Below the pieces are notes generated by a model. It searched no databases. It saw nothing but the letters and a program-made list of their open reading frames with translations, and was not told where the DNA came from. The position numbers were made by a program, and so were the translations under genes. Of a DNA stretch of 64,000 bases, positions 11,664-28,607 are shown one piece after another. The DNA comes from Actinomycetes bacterium (GTDB lineage: Bacteria; Actinomycetota; Acidimicrobiia; Acidimicrobiales; RAAP-2), in the NCBI GenBank assembly GCA_021809495.1, contig JAKAZI010000001.1:1-64000 (forward strand), in the 5' to 3' direction. How positions within the stretch are numbered: position 1 is the first letter of the stretch; each line of letters begins with the position of its first letter.

Positions 11664-12190
11664 GGCCGATCGGGCATCACGTACTGGTACTCGACGACGT
11701 CGAGCCACGTCCCGTGCTTGCGGCCGACTTCGATCTCGGTTCCGACCAGGGTGAAGCCACACTTCTCGTGGAGCCGGATCGACCCGTCGTTCTCCCCGAC
11801 GATCCGCGCGATCAGCGAGTGAAAGCCCGACTCCTGGGCGACGGCGATCAGCTCGCGCAACAGCAGTTCGCCCACGCCGCGCCCGCGGGCCCCGCGGTGG
11901 ACGTAGACCGAGTTCTCGACCGTCGTGAGGTAGGCCGGACGCTCGCGAAAGGGCGAGACCAGGGCGAAACCGATGATCCGGTCCCCACCGGCGCCCGTTT
12001 CGCCGACTTCGTCGTCCTCGTTCACCGCCACGAGACAGGGGTGGGTCGCGCGGTGCCGGCGGATCCAGGCGACCTGCTCGTCGTAGGTTCGCGCGACGAG
12101 GTCGAAGGTCACCGTCGTCTCGACGACCTCGGGGTTGTAGATGTTCATCAGGGCCGCGGCGTCGCTCTCGTCGACCAGGCGGATGCGCAT
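11660..12190 (-). CDS. GNAT N-acetyltransferase (phosphinothricin acetyltransferase-like)
   Basis: MRIRLVDESDAAALMNIYNPEVVETTVTFD; GARGRGVGELLLRELIAVAQESGFHSLIARI. Confidence 0.88.
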   Translation of the reverse strand: MRIRLVDESDAAALMNIYNPEVVETTVTFDLVARTYDEQVAWIRRHRATHPCLVAVNEDDEVGETGAGGDRIIGFALVSPFRERPAYLTTVENSVYVHRGARGRGVGELLLRELIAVAQESGFHSLIARIVGENDGSIRLHEKCGFTLVGTEIEVGRKHGTWLDVVEYQYVMPDRP

Positions 12191-12271
12191 GCACCAAGGG
12201 TAGTGCGGCCCGGGTGGAAAGCGAGGGCCCCGGGGCACTACAATTCCCCTTCGCGTCGTTTACGGCGTGTC

Positions 12272-12343
<72 letters not shown>

Positions 12344-12348
12344 CGCCA

Positions 12349-12425
12349 GGCGGCGTAGCTCAGGTGGTTAGAGCACACGGCTCATAATCGTGGTGTCGCG
12401 GGTTCGACTCCCGCCGCCGCTACCA
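12349..12425 (+). tRNA. tRNA-Met (CAT), probably elongator, CCA encoded
   Basis: Acceptor GGCGGCG/CGCCGCT, anticodon loop CTCATAA, T arm GGGTTCGACTCCC, ACCA; no initiator GGG/CCC anticodon stem. Confidence 0.92.
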
Positions 12426-12466
12426 GGCACGGTTACCGGCAGTACCAGTAGGAAAGCGAGAAGACG

Positions 12467-12631
12467 ATGGCGAAGAACGAGAAGCGAGTGCAGGTGACCC
12501 TCGCCTGCGAGGACTGCAAACGGCGGAACTACATCACGATGAAGAACAAGGTGAACGACCGCGAACGCATCGAGATGAAGAAGTACTGCCGGTTCGAGCG
12601 GCGTCACACGCTGCACAAAGAGACCCGATAG
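12467..12631 (+). CDS. rpmG: 50S ribosomal protein L33
   Basis: [54 protein letters not shown]; absent from ORF track because <60 aa. Confidence 0.95.
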   Translation: MAKNEKRVQVTLACEDCKRRNYITMKNKVNDRERIEMKKYCRFERRHTLHKETR

Positions 12632-12685
12632 GGACGTTCCCCGGGGTTGGTGGTAGGCTAGACACTCCTTGCGGCCGTGGGCCTA

Positions 12686-12758
12686 AGGGCAGTGGCTCAA
12701 TTGGTAGAGCACCGGTCTCCAAAACCGGGGGTTGGGGGTTCGAGTCCCTCCTGCCCTG
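12686..12758 (+). tRNA. tRNA-Trp (CCA)
   Basis: Acceptor AGGGCAG/CTGCCCT, anticodon loop CTCCAAA, T arm GGTTCGAGTCC. Confidence 0.95.
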
Positions 12759-12806
12759 CTCGGAGATTCTTGAGAACCGCAGTACCAGATCAGTGAACGA
12801 GACGAG

Positions 12807-13103
12807 ATGAACCGCGAACAGAAGCGCATGATGCAGCGACAGGGCCAGGTGGGCGCCGACGGCGCCTCCACCCGTCGCGCCACCTCGGCCCAGGATCTCC
12901 AGCGGCGCCGCAGCGAGCGGACCAGACCCCGTCAGTTCCTGCGCGAGGTTCGCGACGAGATGCGTCAGGTCGCCTGGCCCAAGCGGCCCGAGGTCATCAA
13001 CTACACGACCATCGTCTTCTTCGTGCTCGTCTTCATGACCGCCCTCATCTTCGGGTTGGGCGCGGGATTCTCCAAATTCGTCACGTTCTTCTTCCAGAAG
13101 TAG
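12807..13103 (+). CDS. secE: Preprotein translocase subunit SecE
   Basis: FLREVRDEMRQVAWPKRPEVINYTTIVFFVLVFMTALIFGLG; upstream of nusG. Confidence 0.96.
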   Translation: MNREQKRMMQRQGQVGADGASTRRATSAQDLQRRRSERTRPRQFLREVRDEMRQVAWPKRPEVINYTTIVFFVLVFMTALIFGLGAGFSKFVTFFFQK

Positions 13104-13108
13104 GCAGC

Positions 13109-13753
13109 ATGAGCGATATGTCCACGACCGAGCACGACGAGCACGACGCTGGCCTTGAGGACGTCTTTGACGACGAGGTCGTCGACGCCGTCGAGAGCGC
13201 CTTCGACCGTCCCGGACGCTGGTACATCGTGCACACCTTCGCCGGCCACGAGCAGAAGGTCATCGGGGCGCTCAACAACATCATCAAGAGTCGCGAGCTC
13301 GGCGAGAGCATCTACGAGATCTACCTGCCCGAAGAGGACGTCACCGAGTTCAAGGGCGGCAAGAAGGTCACCGTCTCCAAGCGGATGTTCCCGAGCTACC
13401 TGCTGATCCGCTGCGAGCCGGACCCCGAGATCTTCTACGTCATCGGCTCGACGCCCGGGGTCACCGGCTTCGTCGGCGCCGAGAAGACGCGCCCGACGGC
13501 GCTGACCCGCCGCGAGGTCGACAACATCATCCGTCCCCACGTCGAGGGCGCGGAGCCGGCTCAGAAGCGCCGCATGCCGAGCCACGAGTTCGAGGTCAAC
13601 GACACCGTCCAGATCAAGACGGGTCCGTTCGCGACCTTCTCGGGCCACGTGGCCGAAATCAACGAAGATCAGCTGAAGGTCAAGGTGTTGGTCGACATCT
13701 TCGGCCGCGAGACCCCGGTGGAGCTCGACTTCACCCAGGTCACGAAGCTCTAG
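13109..13753 (+). CDS. nusG: Transcription termination/antitermination protein NusG
   Basis: [63 protein letters not shown]. Confidence 0.97.
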   Translation: MSDMSTTEHDEHDAGLEDVFDDEVVDAVESAFDRPGRWYIVHTFAGHEQKVIGALNNIIKSRELGESIYEIYLPEEDVTEFKGGKKVTVSKRMFPSYLLIRCEPDPEIFYVIGSTPGVTGFVGAEKTRPTALTRREVDNIIRPHVEGAEPAQKRRMPSHEFEVNDTVQIKTGPFATFSGHVAEINEDQLKVKVLVDIFGRETPVELDFTQVTKL

Positions 13754-13770
13754 GACTAAGGAGAACCACC

Positions 13771-14196
13771 ATGGCGAAAAAGATCACCGCGATCGTCAAG
13801 ATCCAACTCGAGGCGGGTGCCGCGACGCCGGCGCCCCCGGTCGGTACCGCGCTCGGGCCGCACGGCATCCAGACGATGGAGTTCTGCAAGCAGTACAACG
13901 CGGCCACCGAGTCGATGCGCGGCACCACCATCCCGGTGGACATCACCATCTACGAGGACCGGTCGTTCACCTTCGTGCTCAAGACCCCCCCGACCCCGGT
14001 GTTGCTACGCCAGGCCGCGGGTGTCGCCAAGGGGGCCCGCACGGCGGGTCGCGAGACCGTCGCGTCGGTCACCATGGACCAGGTCGAGGAGATCGCCAAG
14101 ACCAAGCTCAAGGACCTCAACACCGACGACCTCGAGATGGCCAAACTGCAGGTGGCGGGCACGGCCCGCTCCATGGGCATCTCGGTAGCGGGCTAG
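13771..14196 (+). CDS. rplK: 50S ribosomal protein L11
   Basis: [25 protein letters not shown]. Confidence 0.98.
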   Translation: MAKKITAIVKIQLEAGAATPAPPVGTALGPHGIQTMEFCKQYNAATESMRGTTIPVDITIYEDRSFTFVLKTPPTPVLLRQAAGVAKGARTAGRETVASVTMDQVEEIAKTKLKDLNTDDLEMAKLQVAGTARSMGISVAG

Positions 14197-14207
14197 GAGA
14201 TAGAACA

Positions 14208-14930
14208 GTGAAGCACGGCAAAAAGTACACGAACGCACTGGCCCAGGTCGACCGCGAGTCCCTCGTCGGCGTGACCGAGGCGATCGAGAAGGTCAAGGCC
14301 CTCGCCACGGCGAAGTTCGACGAGACGGTGGAGATCGCCGTTCGCCTCGGGGTCGACCCGCGCCGCGCCGAGCAGATCGTGCGCGGCACGCTCTCGCTGC
14401 CCGCGGGCACCGGCAAGACGAACCGGATCGTGGTCTTCGCCGCCGGTGAGGCCGCGCAGGCCGCGCGCGACGCGGGCGCCGACGAGGTCGGCGCCGACGA
14501 CCTCGTCGCCAAGGTGGCCGGGGGCTTCCTCGACTTCGACGTCGCGATCGCGACGCCGGACCTCATGGGCAAGGTCGGCGGACTGGGCCGCGTGCTCGGA
14601 CCGCGCGGTCTGATGCCGAACCCGAAGACGGGCACCGTCACCATGGACGTGGCGCGCGCCGTCGGCGAGTTCAAGGGTGGCCGCGTCGAGTACCGCACCG
14701 ACAAGATCGGCAACGTCCAGCTGCGCGTGGGCAAGGTGAGCTTCTCGACCGCGGACCTCGTGCGCAACGTGCACGCCGTCTTGGACGAGCTCGTGCGCGC
14801 CAAGCCGTCGAGCTCCAAGGGCCGCTACATGCTGAGCGTGACCGTCTCGTCGACGATGGGACCCGGGGTCAAGATCGACCCGTCGCGGGCCCGCGACGCC
14901 GACGAGGTCCTCGCCAGCGCCACCGCGTAG
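14208..14930 (+). CDS. rplA: 50S ribosomal protein L1
   Basis: [21 protein letters not shown]. Confidence 0.98.
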   Translation: MKHGKKYTNALAQVDRESLVGVTEAIEKVKALATAKFDETVEIAVRLGVDPRRAEQIVRGTLSLPAGTGKTNRIVVFAAGEAAQAARDAGADEVGADDLVAKVAGGFLDFDVAIATPDLMGKVGGLGRVLGPRGLMPNPKTGTVTMDVARAVGEFKGGRVEYRTDKIGNVQLRVGKVSFSTADLVRNVHAVLDELVRAKPSSSKGRYMLSVTVSSTMGPGVKIDPSRARDADEVLASATA

Positions 14931-14933
14931 CTT

Positions 14934-14963
14934 TTGCGGTGGTGGGCGCGGACCCACTAGCAT
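14934..14963 (+). promoter_or_regulatory. Candidate promoter for rplJL
   Basis: TTGCGG-N18-TAGCAT. Confidence 0.5.
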
Positions 14964-14995
14964 GACCACCCGGCACCCTCGGGTGCGACAGTCGT

Positions 14996-15130
14996 AACAG
15001 AACGCCGAAGACATCCGGTGGGGGAGACCCCTCAAGGGACCATACGGTCCGCCTGACGAGGAGTTCGAGCGGGGCCGCGGCCCTCTCGGATGTCTTGGCC
15101 CGCACCGGGCGGCATCCGGAGAGGAGCACC
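14996..15130 (+). ncRNA. L10-leader-like regulatory RNA upstream of rplJ
   Basis: GCCGAAGACATCCGGTG motif; AAGACATCCG (15008-15017) pairs with CGGATGTCTT (15087-15096); long leader before rplJ. Confidence 0.7.
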
Positions 15131-15847
15131 ATGAGCAAGATTCGTCCCGACAAGGTCGCCACCGTCGACGAGGTCTCCTCGCGCGTCTCATCGACCGCGA
15201 CGGCCGTGGTCACCGAGTACCGCGGACTGACCGTCGCCCAGATCTCGACCCTGCGGCGCACCCTGCGCACGCTGGGCGCGGACTACAAGGTCTTCAAGAA
15301 CACCCTCGTGCTGCGCGCCATCGCCGGCACCTCGGTCGAGCCGATGGGCACCTTCCTGCAGGGTCCCACCGCCATCGCCTTCATCGACGGTGACGTCTCA
15401 GCGGTGGCCAAGGCGCTGCGCGACTTCACCAAGGAGGCGCCGGCCTTGATCGTCAAGGGCGGCGTGCTCGACGGCCGGGCCCTGTCGGCCAAGGACCTCA
15501 CCGCCCTCGCCGACCTGCCGAGCCGCGACGTGCTGCTCGCCCAGCTGGCCGGGTTGATCGCCTCACCGCTTCGCACCATGGCCGGCCTCTTGAAGGCCGT
15601 CCCGCAGAACCTCGCCTACGGCCTCGCGGCCCTGATCGACGCCAAGGGTGGCCCCGCCACCGCGTCGGTCGAGTCGCCGGCCACCGAGACTCCGGCCGGG
15701 GTCGAGGACGCCGCACCAGCGGCGAGCGACGACGCCGCGGCACCCGTCGCGGAGGTCGCGGACGAGGCGGCGGCTAGCGCCGACGCCGAACCCGAAACCC
15801 CCGAGGCGCCCGCAGTGGACGCCGCGAACGAAGAACCGGCCGAATAA
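15131..15847 (+). CDS. rplJ: 50S ribosomal protein L10 with extended acidic C-terminus
   Basis: VDEVSSRVSSTATAVVTEYRGLTVAQISTLRRTLR; start after GAGGAG. Confidence 0.96.
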   Translation: MSKIRPDKVATVDEVSSRVSSTATAVVTEYRGLTVAQISTLRRTLRTLGADYKVFKNTLVLRAIAGTSVEPMGTFLQGPTAIAFIDGDVSAVAKALRDFTKEAPALIVKGGVLDGRALSAKDLTALADLPSRDVLLAQLAGLIASPLRTMAGLLKAVPQNLAYGLAALIDAKGGPATASVESPATETPAGVEDAAPAASDDAAAPVAEVADEAAASADAEPETPEAPAVDAANEEPAE

Positions 15848-15879
15848 CAACCACGACGAAGTAGAGAGAAGGAGACATC

Positions 15880-16269
15880 ATGGCTGCAACCCTTACCAAG
15901 GAGCAGATCCTCGACGGAATCGCCGGTCTGACGGTGATCGAGTTGAGCGAACTGCTTAAAGAGTTCGAAGAGAAGTTCGGCGTCACGGCCGCGGCGCCCG
16001 TCGCCGTCGCCGCACCGGCCGCGGCCGGTGGTGGCGCGGACGAGGCCGTCGAGGAGAAGAGCGACTTCGACGTCATCCTCGTGAGCGGCGGCGAGAAGAA
16101 GATCCAGGTCATCAAGGAAGTGCGTTCCTTGACCAACCTGGGCCTGAAGGAAGCCAAGGACCTCGTCGACGGCGCCCCCAAGCCCGTCCTGGAGAAGGTC
16201 TCCAAGGCCGACGCGGAGAAGGCCAAGGCCGCCCTCGAGGCCGCCGGCGCCACCGTCGAACTCAAGTAA
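15880..16269 (+). CDS. rplL: 50S ribosomal protein L7/L12
   Basis: [43 protein letters not shown]. Confidence 0.98.
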   Translation: MAATLTKEQILDGIAGLTVIELSELLKEFEEKFGVTAAAPVAVAAPAAAGGGADEAVEEKSDFDVILVSGGEKKIQVIKEVRSLTNLGLKEAKDLVDGAPKPVLEKVSKADAEKAKAALEAAGATVELK

Positions 16270-16282
16270 TCAGGGGATTTAC

Positions 16283-16321
16283 GAGACGGGCCCGGTCGAT
16301 TCGTTCGGCCGGGCCCGTCTC
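16283..16321 (+). terminator. Terminator/attenuator-like hairpin after rplL
   Basis: Perfect 13-bp GAGACGGGCCCGG...CCGGGCCCGTCTC; second hairpin CCCGCGGT...ACCGCGGG at 16325-16345. Confidence 0.6.
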
Positions 16322-16407
16322 GCTCCCGCGGTACTTGACCGCGGGGGCGAAGTTGCCTAACGTGGCCGCAACCGCCTAGCGGCCGCGTACCCCGTGGGGG
16401 GCGCCAC

Positions 16408-16437
16408 TTGCGCGTCGCCCGCTCCAGGGACTAGAGT
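16408..16437 (+). promoter_or_regulatory. Candidate rpoBC promoter
   Basis: TTGCGC-N18-TAGAGT about 110 nt upstream of rpoB. Confidence 0.5.
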
Positions 16438-16547
16438 CGAAAGACCGTGCCCCTGCGTCTCACTTCGTCGTCCCCTGTTGTCGTCGCTGCTGCTGCGCGC
16501 GCACGTTTCTGCCTGGTTCACCCACCCACGACACGGAGGATAGACCG

Positions 16548-19500
16548 TTGACGTCTCGGTCCATTAGCCCGGAACGCTTTAACTTCTCAGCGCTGGGTGA
16601 AGCGTATCCGCTGCCCAACCTGCTCGAAATTCAGCGTGACAGTTTTGACCTGTTCATGCGCCAGGGATTGCGCGAGGCCTTCGCGGCCATCTCGCCGATC
16701 ACCGACTTCACCGGTCGCCTGAGCCTCGAGCTCGAGTTCGACCCCGACGACGCGGACCTGAAGAGCCCGCCGAAGTTCACGGTGGAGGAGTGCCGCCAAC
16801 GCGCCACGACCTTCAGCCAGCCGATCTTCGTGCGCGCGCGCTTCCTCAACTCCGAGACCGGTGAGATCAAGGAGCAGACCGTCTTCATGGGGGACTTCCC
16901 CATCATGACCGAGCAGGGCACCTTCATCATCAACGGCACCGAGCGCGTCGTGGTCAGCCAGCTGGTGCGCTCACCGGGCGTGCTGTTCCAGCCGGGCAAG
17001 GACGAGAAGGTGGCCTTCGAGGGCACCATCCACCCGAGCCGCGGCGAGTGGCTCCAGGTCGACCTCGAAGAGAAGAAGAACAAGTCGGCCAACGCCGGCG
17101 CGCGCATCGCGCGAAAGCGCCGCGTGTCGATCTTCTCGCTGCTGCGAGCCCTGGACACCGCGATCGACGAAGCGTTCTTCGAGAAGTTCGTGGCCCACTT
17201 CGAGTTCCTCGAGGACCAGTACCACGCGGACTGGAAGAAGGCGCACGTCGAGATCGCGCGTCACATGGACAAGTACAACATCGAGGACAGCCCCGAGGGC
17301 TTCCAGCGCGCCAGCCAGGAGACCGCCTGGCTCGAGATCTACCGCCGCGCCCGTCCCGGCGAGGTCCAGACCGTCGAGGCCGCCCGCCAGTACTTCGAGG
17401 GCGCCTTCTTCTCGGACAAGCGCTACGACCTGTCGCGCGTGGGCCGCTACAAGCTCGACCGCAAGCTCGGTGGCGAGGTCGCGAAGAACGTCGAGCTCTT
17501 CGGCGACCTGCTCGAGCGTCCGACCCCCGACCTGCACGTGCTGGCCAAGGCCGAGGTGCTCGCTACGGCGACCTACCTGCTCAACCTGGCGCGCGACCGC
17601 ACCGCCAAGGAGACGACCTACCACATCGACGACCAGGACCACTTCGCGAACCGCCGCATCCGCAGCGTGGGCGAGTTGATCCAAAACGCCCTGCGCACGG
17701 GTCTGTCGCGCATGGAGCGCGTCGTTCGTGAGCGCATGAACACCCAGGACGTCGAGGCCATCGCGCCCCAGACCCTGATCAACATCCGTCCCGTCATGTC
17801 GGCAATCAAGGAGTTCTTCGCGACCTCCCAGCTGAGCCAGTTCATGGACCAGAACAACCCCCTGTCGGGACTCACCCACAAGCGTCGCCTCTCGGCGCTC
17901 GGACCGGGCGGTCTATCGCGCGAGCGCGCCGGCCTCGAAGTGCGTGACGTCCACTCGTCCCACTACGGCCGCATGTGCCCGATCGAGACCCCGGAGGGCC
18001 CGAACGTCGGTCTGATCGGCTACCTCGCCAACTACGCGCGCATCAACGAGTACGGCTTCATCGAGACGCCCTACCGCGTCGTCGAAGGCGGTCGGGTCAC
18101 CGGCGAGGTCCGGTACTTCACCGCCGACGAGGAGGAGCGCTTCGTTATCGCCCAGGCCAACACCGAGCTCGACGAAGCCGGCAACCTGGTCGCCGACCGC
18201 GTGCTCGTTCGTCGCGGCCCGGTGGGCACCGGCGTGCGCGTCGGTTCGTCGAACCGGTCGTCCTCGACGACCTCGGAGATCGACTTCGTCAAGCCCGACG
18301 AGGTCGAGCTGATGGACGTCTCGACCCGCCAGGTCATCTCGGTGGCCACCTCGCTGATCCCCTTCGTCGAGCACGACGACGCCCAGCGCGCGCTCATGGG
18401 CGCCAACATGCAAAAGCAGGCCGTGCCGCTCGTCATGCCCGAGGCCCCCTTCGTGGGCACCGGCATGGAGGCGCGCGCGGCGCTCGACTCGGGTGACGTG
18501 CTGATCGCGGAGGGCGAGGGCGTCGTGCGCTCGGTCTCGGGCGACCGCATCGTCGTCGAGTACGAGAAGCACGTGACCGACCGCTACGGCAACACGCTCG
18601 GCAAGAAGCAGTACAACCTCAACAAGTTCCGCCGTTCGAACCAGGACACCTCGATCAACCAGAAGCCGCTCGTCTTCGGTGGCGAGGTCGTCAAGTCGGG
18701 CGACCTGCTGGCTGACGGCACCTCGACCAGCCACGGCGAGCTCGCGCTCGGCAAGAACCTGCTCGTGGCCTACATGCCGTGGGAGGGCTTCAACTACGAA
18801 GACGCGATCATCCTGTCCGAGCGCCTCGTGCGCGACGACGTGCTGACCTCGATCCACGTCAAGGAGTACGAGATCGACGCGCGCGACACCAAGCTTGGCG
18901 CCGAGGAGATCACCCGGGACATCCCGAACCTGCCCGACGACATCCTGGCCGACCTCGACGACCGCGGCATCGTGCGCATCGGCGCCGAAGTCCAGCCCGG
19001 CGACATCCTCGTCGGCAAGGTCACCCCGAAGGGTGAGACCGAGCAGAGCCCCGAGGAACGACTGCTTCGCGCCATCTTCGGCGAGAAGGCCCGCGAGGTG
19101 CGAGACACTTCGCTGAAGGTGCCCCACGGCGAGTCCGGCAAGGTCATCGACGTCAAGGTCTACAGCCGCGACGAAGACCACGAGATGCAGCCCGGCGTCA
19201 ACCAGCTCGTCAAGGTCTACGTCGCCCAGAAGCGCAAGATCTCCGAGGGCGACAAGCTCGCCGGACGACACGGCAACAAGGGCGTCATCTCCAAGGTGCT
19301 GCCCGAAGAGGACATGCCGTTCCTCGAAGACGGCACCCCGGTGGACATCATCCTCTCGCCGCTCGGCGTGCCGAGCCGCATGAACGTGGGCCAGGTCCTC
19401 GAGAGTCACCTGGGCTACGCCGCGCGTCACGGCTGGGCCGGCATCGAGGTCAACCCCGCGGTTGGCACCTCGGGCCACGACGACCAGAGCGATCCGGCCA

Positions 19501-20227
19501 ACCGGCCCTATCGCAAGACCCGCCCGCGCACCGAGCCGGCCGTCTACGTGGCGACCCCGTCCTTTGACGGCGCCCACTGGGACGAGCGCGACCGCGCCAA
19601 GGACAAGCCGACGATCCAGGAGACCTTCGCGACGCTCAACGTCGACGGCGCGCACGGTCAGCGACTGCTCGCGGGGGACAACGACGGCAAGGTCACCCTC
19701 TTCAACGGTCGCACCGGCGAGGCCTACGACAACCCGATCTCGGTGGGCTACGCCTACATCTTGAAGCTCGCCCACATGGTCGACGACAAGATCCACGCCC
19801 GCTCGACCGGCCCGTACTCGATGATCACGGCCCAGCCCCTCGGTGGCAAGGCCCAGTTCGGTGGCCAGCGATTCGGTGAGATGGAGGTCTGGGCCCTCGA
19901 GGCCTACGGCGCCGCTTACGCGCTCCAGGAGCTGCTGACCGTCAAGAGCGACGACATGAAGGGCCGCGAGCGCGCCTACGAGTCGATCGTCAAGGGTCAG
20001 AACCTGCCCGAGCCGGGGATCCCCGAGTCGTTCAAGGTGTTGATCAAGGAAATGCAGTCGCTGTGTCTCAACGTCGAGGTGCGCGACAAGGTCGGCGCCC
20101 ACGTGGACCTGGCCGACACCGAGGAGGACTTCTTCTCGGTGACCCGCGAGCTCGGCATCGACATCAGTCGACCCGAACGCGGTAGTGACGAAGAAGACGC
20201 CCGCCGTGCCGCCGAAAGGAAGTTGTC

Positions 20228-20231
<4 letters not shown>
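16548..20231 (+). CDS. rpoB: DNA-directed RNA polymerase subunit beta
   Basis: [59 protein letters not shown]; probable TTG start. Confidence 0.99.
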
Positions 20232-24253
<4,022 letters not shown>

Positions 24254-24258
24254 GCGGT

Positions 24259-24288
24259 TTGCCGTTGACCGCCGCTGTGTCGTAGAAT
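24259..24288 (+). promoter_or_regulatory. Candidate str-operon promoter
   Basis: TTGCCG-N18-TAGAAT upstream of rpsL. Confidence 0.5.
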
Positions 24289-24351
24289 TGACAGTCCGCG
24301 TGCTGACGTTGTCTGCACGCCCCGAAGAAGTACATCGAGAAGAGGTTTCGC

Positions 24352-24723
24352 GTGCCCACCATCGCGCAACTGGTCCGCAAGGGCCGGCAGGACAAAGTAT
24401 CCAAGACCAAGACGCCAGCGCTGAAGGGCGCGCCCCAGCGTCGCGGCGTGTGCACCCGCGTGCACACGGTCACGCCCAAGAAGCCGAACTCGGCGTTGCG
24501 CAAGGTGGCCCGCGTGCGGCTCACCTCGGGGGTCGAGGTCACGGCCTACATCCCCGGCGTCGGCCACAACCTCCAGGAGCACTCGATCGTCCTGGTTCGC
24601 GGCGGCCGTGTGAAGGACCTCCCGGGTGTTCGCTACAAGATCATCCGCGGCGCCCTTGACACCTCTGGCGTGCGCGACCGCAAGCAGGCCCGTAGCCGCT
24701 ACGGCGCCAAGAAGGAGAGCTAA
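24352..24723 (+). CDS. rpsL: 30S ribosomal protein S12
   Basis: [58 protein letters not shown] start. Confidence 0.99.
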   Translation: MPTIAQLVRKGRQDKVSKTKTPALKGAPQRRGVCTRVHTVTPKKPNSALRKVARVRLTSGVEVTAYIPGVGHNLQEHSIVLVRGGRVKDLPGVRYKIIRGALDTSGVRDRKQARSRYGAKKES

Positions 24724-25193
24724 TGCCTCGCAAAGGACCCGCCGAGCGCCGTGAACTGGTGCCCGACCCGATCTACAAGTCGGTCCTGGTGACCCAGGTG
24801 ACCAACAAGATCCTGGAGCGCGGCAAGCGCACCATCGCCGAGCGCATCGTCTACAGCGCCCTCGAGACCGTCGAGCAGAAGGCCGGCGGCGACCCCGTCG
24901 CGACCCTGAAGCGCGCCCTGGAGAACGTCCGTCCCGAGCTCGAGGTACGCAGCCGGCGCGTCGGCGGCACGACCTACCAGGTCCCCGTCGAGGTCCGCCC
25001 CCGTCGCGCGACCACCCTCGCCATCCGCTGGCTGACCGACTTCGCGAAGAAGCGTCGCGAGAAGACGATGGCCGAGCGCCTGGCCAATGAGATCATCGAC
25101 GCCGCCAACGGCGTCGGCGCGGCCGTCAAGCGCCGCGAGGACATGGCCAAGATGGCCGAGTCCAACAAGGCCTTCGCGCACTACCGCTGGTAA
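24723..25193 (+). CDS. rpsG: 30S ribosomal protein S7
   Basis: [36 protein letters not shown]. Confidence 0.99.
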   Translation: MPRKGPAERRELVPDPIYKSVLVTQVTNKILERGKRTIAERIVYSALETVEQKAGGDPVATLKRALENVRPELEVRSRRVGGTTYQVPVEVRPRRATTLAIRWLTDFAKKRREKTMAERLANEIIDAANGVGAAVKRREDMAKMAESNKAFAHYRW

Positions 25194-25215
25194 CGAGAGA
25201 GAAAACCCGATCACT

Positions 25216-27306
25216 ATGACCGCACGTGAAATCCCCCTGGACAAGGTCCGCAACATCGGCATCATGGCGCACATCGACGCCGGCAAGACCACGACGACCG
25301 AACGGATCCTGTTCTACACGGGCAAGAACTACAAGATCGGCGAGGTCCACGAGGGCGCGGCGACCATGGACTGGATGGTCCAGGAGCAAGAGCGTGGTAT
25401 CACCATCACCTCGGCCGCGACCACCTGCCACTGGAACGGTCACCGGATCAACATCATCGACACCCCCGGCCACGTCGACTTCACCGTCGAGGTGGAGCGC
25501 TCGCTGCGCGTGCTCGACGGCGCCGTGGCGGTCTTTGACGCCGTGGCGGGCGTGGAGCCCCAGACCGAGACGGTCTGGCGCCAGGCCAACAAGTACCACG
25601 TGCCGCGCATCTGCTTCGTGAACAAGATGGACCGCGTCGGGGCCGACTTCTTCCGCTGCGTCGACATGATCGCCGACCGCCTCGACTGCGTGCCCGCGGT
25701 GATCCAGCTGCCGATCGGCGCCGAGTCGAACTACGAGGGCCTCATCGACCTCACGACCATGAAGGCCCTGGTCTGGCACGACGACGACCGCGGCGAGAAC
25801 TACGACGAGGTCGAGATCCCCGAGGCGCTGCGCGCCCAGGCCGAGCAGTACCACACGGCCCTGCTCGACGTGCTGACGACCTTTGACGACGAGCTCATGG
25901 AGAAGGTCCTCGGCGAGGAGACGATCACCCCCGCCGACATCCACCGGGCGCTTCGCGTGGGCACCCTCGAGAACCACTGCGTGCCGATCCTGAACGGGAC
26001 CGCCTTCAAGAACAAGGGCGTCCAGCCCATGCTCGACGCGGTCGTCGACTACCTGCCCTCGCCGGTGGACCTGCCCCCCACCCAGGGGACCAAGCCCGGC
26101 AAGGACGAGGTCGTCGAGCGCAAGCCGAGCGACGACGAGCCCTTCTCGGCGCTCGCCTTCAAGATCATGACCGACCCCTACGTCGGCAAGCTCACCTACC
26201 TGCGCGTCTACTCGGGCTCGCTCGAGAAGGGCGAGACGGTCGTCAACACCACCAAGGGCATGAAGAAGGAGCGCCTCGGGCGCCTGCTCTTGATGCACGC
26301 GAACAACCGCGAGGACCTCGACACGATCCGCACGGGTGACATCGTCGCCGCGGTGGGACTCAAGCAGGTCACGACCGGTGACACCCTGTCGGACACCTCG
26401 AGCCCCGTCCAGCTCGAGACGCTGACCTTCCCCGAGCCGGTCATCCACGTCGCCGTCGAGCCCAAGACCAAGGCCGACCAGGAGAAGCTCGGCAAGGCGC
26501 TCTACGCGCTCTCCGAGGAGGACCCGACGTTCCGCGTGCGCACCGACGAAGAGACCGGTCAGACGGTCATCTCGGGCATGGGCGAGCTGCACCTCGAGGT
26601 GCTGGTGGACCGCATGCTTCGCGAGTTCTCGGTCGACGCCAACGTCGGTAAGCCCCAGGTGGCCTACCGCGAGACGATCCGCAAGAAGGTCGAGAAGGTC
26701 GAAGAGAAGTACGTCCGCCAGACCGGTGGTAAGGGTCAGTACGGCCACGTCGTGATCACCCTCGAGCCCACCGGGCCCGGCGGCGGCTACGAGTTCGTCG
26801 ACGAGATCACCGGCGGGGTCATCCCCAAGGAGTACATCCAGCCGGTCAACCAGGGCATCACCGAGGCGCTGACCTCGGGCGTGCTCGCCGGTTACCAGGT
26901 CGTGGACGTGCGCGTGCGGCTCACCTTCGGTAGCTACCACGACGTCGACTCCTCGGAGATGGCCTTCAAGATCGCCGGTTCGATCGCGGTCAAGAAGGCG
27001 GCCCGCCTGGCCAATCCCGTCCTGCTCGAGCCCGTGATGGCCGTCGAGGTCGTCACGCCCGAGGACTACATGGGTGACGTCATCGGTGACCTTTCGAGCC
27101 GGCGTGGCCGGATCGAGGGCATGGAGCAGAGGGGCAACAGTCAGGCAATTCGCGCCTTGGTGCCACTGGCCGACATGTTCGGCTACGCTACTGACCTGCG
27201 TTCGCGCACCCAGGGGCGCGCGACGTACACCATGCAGTTCCACTCGTACGCGGAAGTCCCAGACGCGATCGCCAAGGAGATCGTCGCGAAGGCCACTGGC
27301 GCGTAG
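25216..27306 (+). CDS. fusA: Elongation factor G
   Basis: [24 protein letters not shown]; start trimmed to [12 protein letters not shown]. Confidence 0.98.
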   Translation: MTAREIPLDKVRNIGIMAHIDAGKTTTTERILFYTGKNYKIGEVHEGAATMDWMVQEQERGITITSAATTCHWNGHRINIIDTPGHVDFTVEVERSLRVLDGAVAVFDAVAGVEPQTETVWRQANKYHVPRICFVNKMDRVGADFFRCVDMIADRLDCVPAVIQLPIGAESNYEGLIDLTTMKALVWHDDDRGENYDEVEIPEALRAQAEQYHTALLDVLTTFDDELMEKVLGEETITPADIHRALRVGTLENHCVPILNGTAFKNKGVQPMLDAVVDYLPSPVDLPPTQGTKPGKDEVVERKPSDDEPFSALAFKIMTDPYVGKLTYLRVYSGSLEKGETVVNTTKGMKKERLGRLLLMHANNREDLDTIRTGDIVAAVGLKQVTTGDTLSDTSSPVQLETLTFPEPVIHVAVEPKTKADQEKLGKALYALSEEDPTFRVRTDEETGQTVISGMGELHLEVLVDRMLREFSVDANVGKPQVAYRETIRKKVEKVEEKYVRQTGGKGQYGHVVITLEPTGPGGGYEFVDEITGGVIPKEYIQPVNQGITEALTSGVLAGYQVVDVRVRLTFGSYHDVDSSEMAFKIAGSIAVKKAARLANPVLLEPVMAVEVVTPEDYMGDVIGDLSSRRGRIEGMEQRGNSQAIRALVPLADMFGYATDLRSRTQGRATYTMQFHSYAEVPDAIAKEIVAKATGA

Positions 27307-27417
27307 GAGGCTGGGCAACCAGTGCATTTGAGGTCCAAACCGTCGTCGGGGCGGGCCGCAAGAAACCAGACGTGCCCACCGCGGGCCCGTCACGAGAGAG
27401 AAAGTTAGTCCCCGACA

Positions 27418-28605
<1,188 letters not shown>

Positions 28606-28607
28606 TC

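Noticed and set aside
17913-20102. 729-aa minus-strand ORF antisense to rpoB
   Set aside because: Shadow ORF of rpoB; no recognisable domain.
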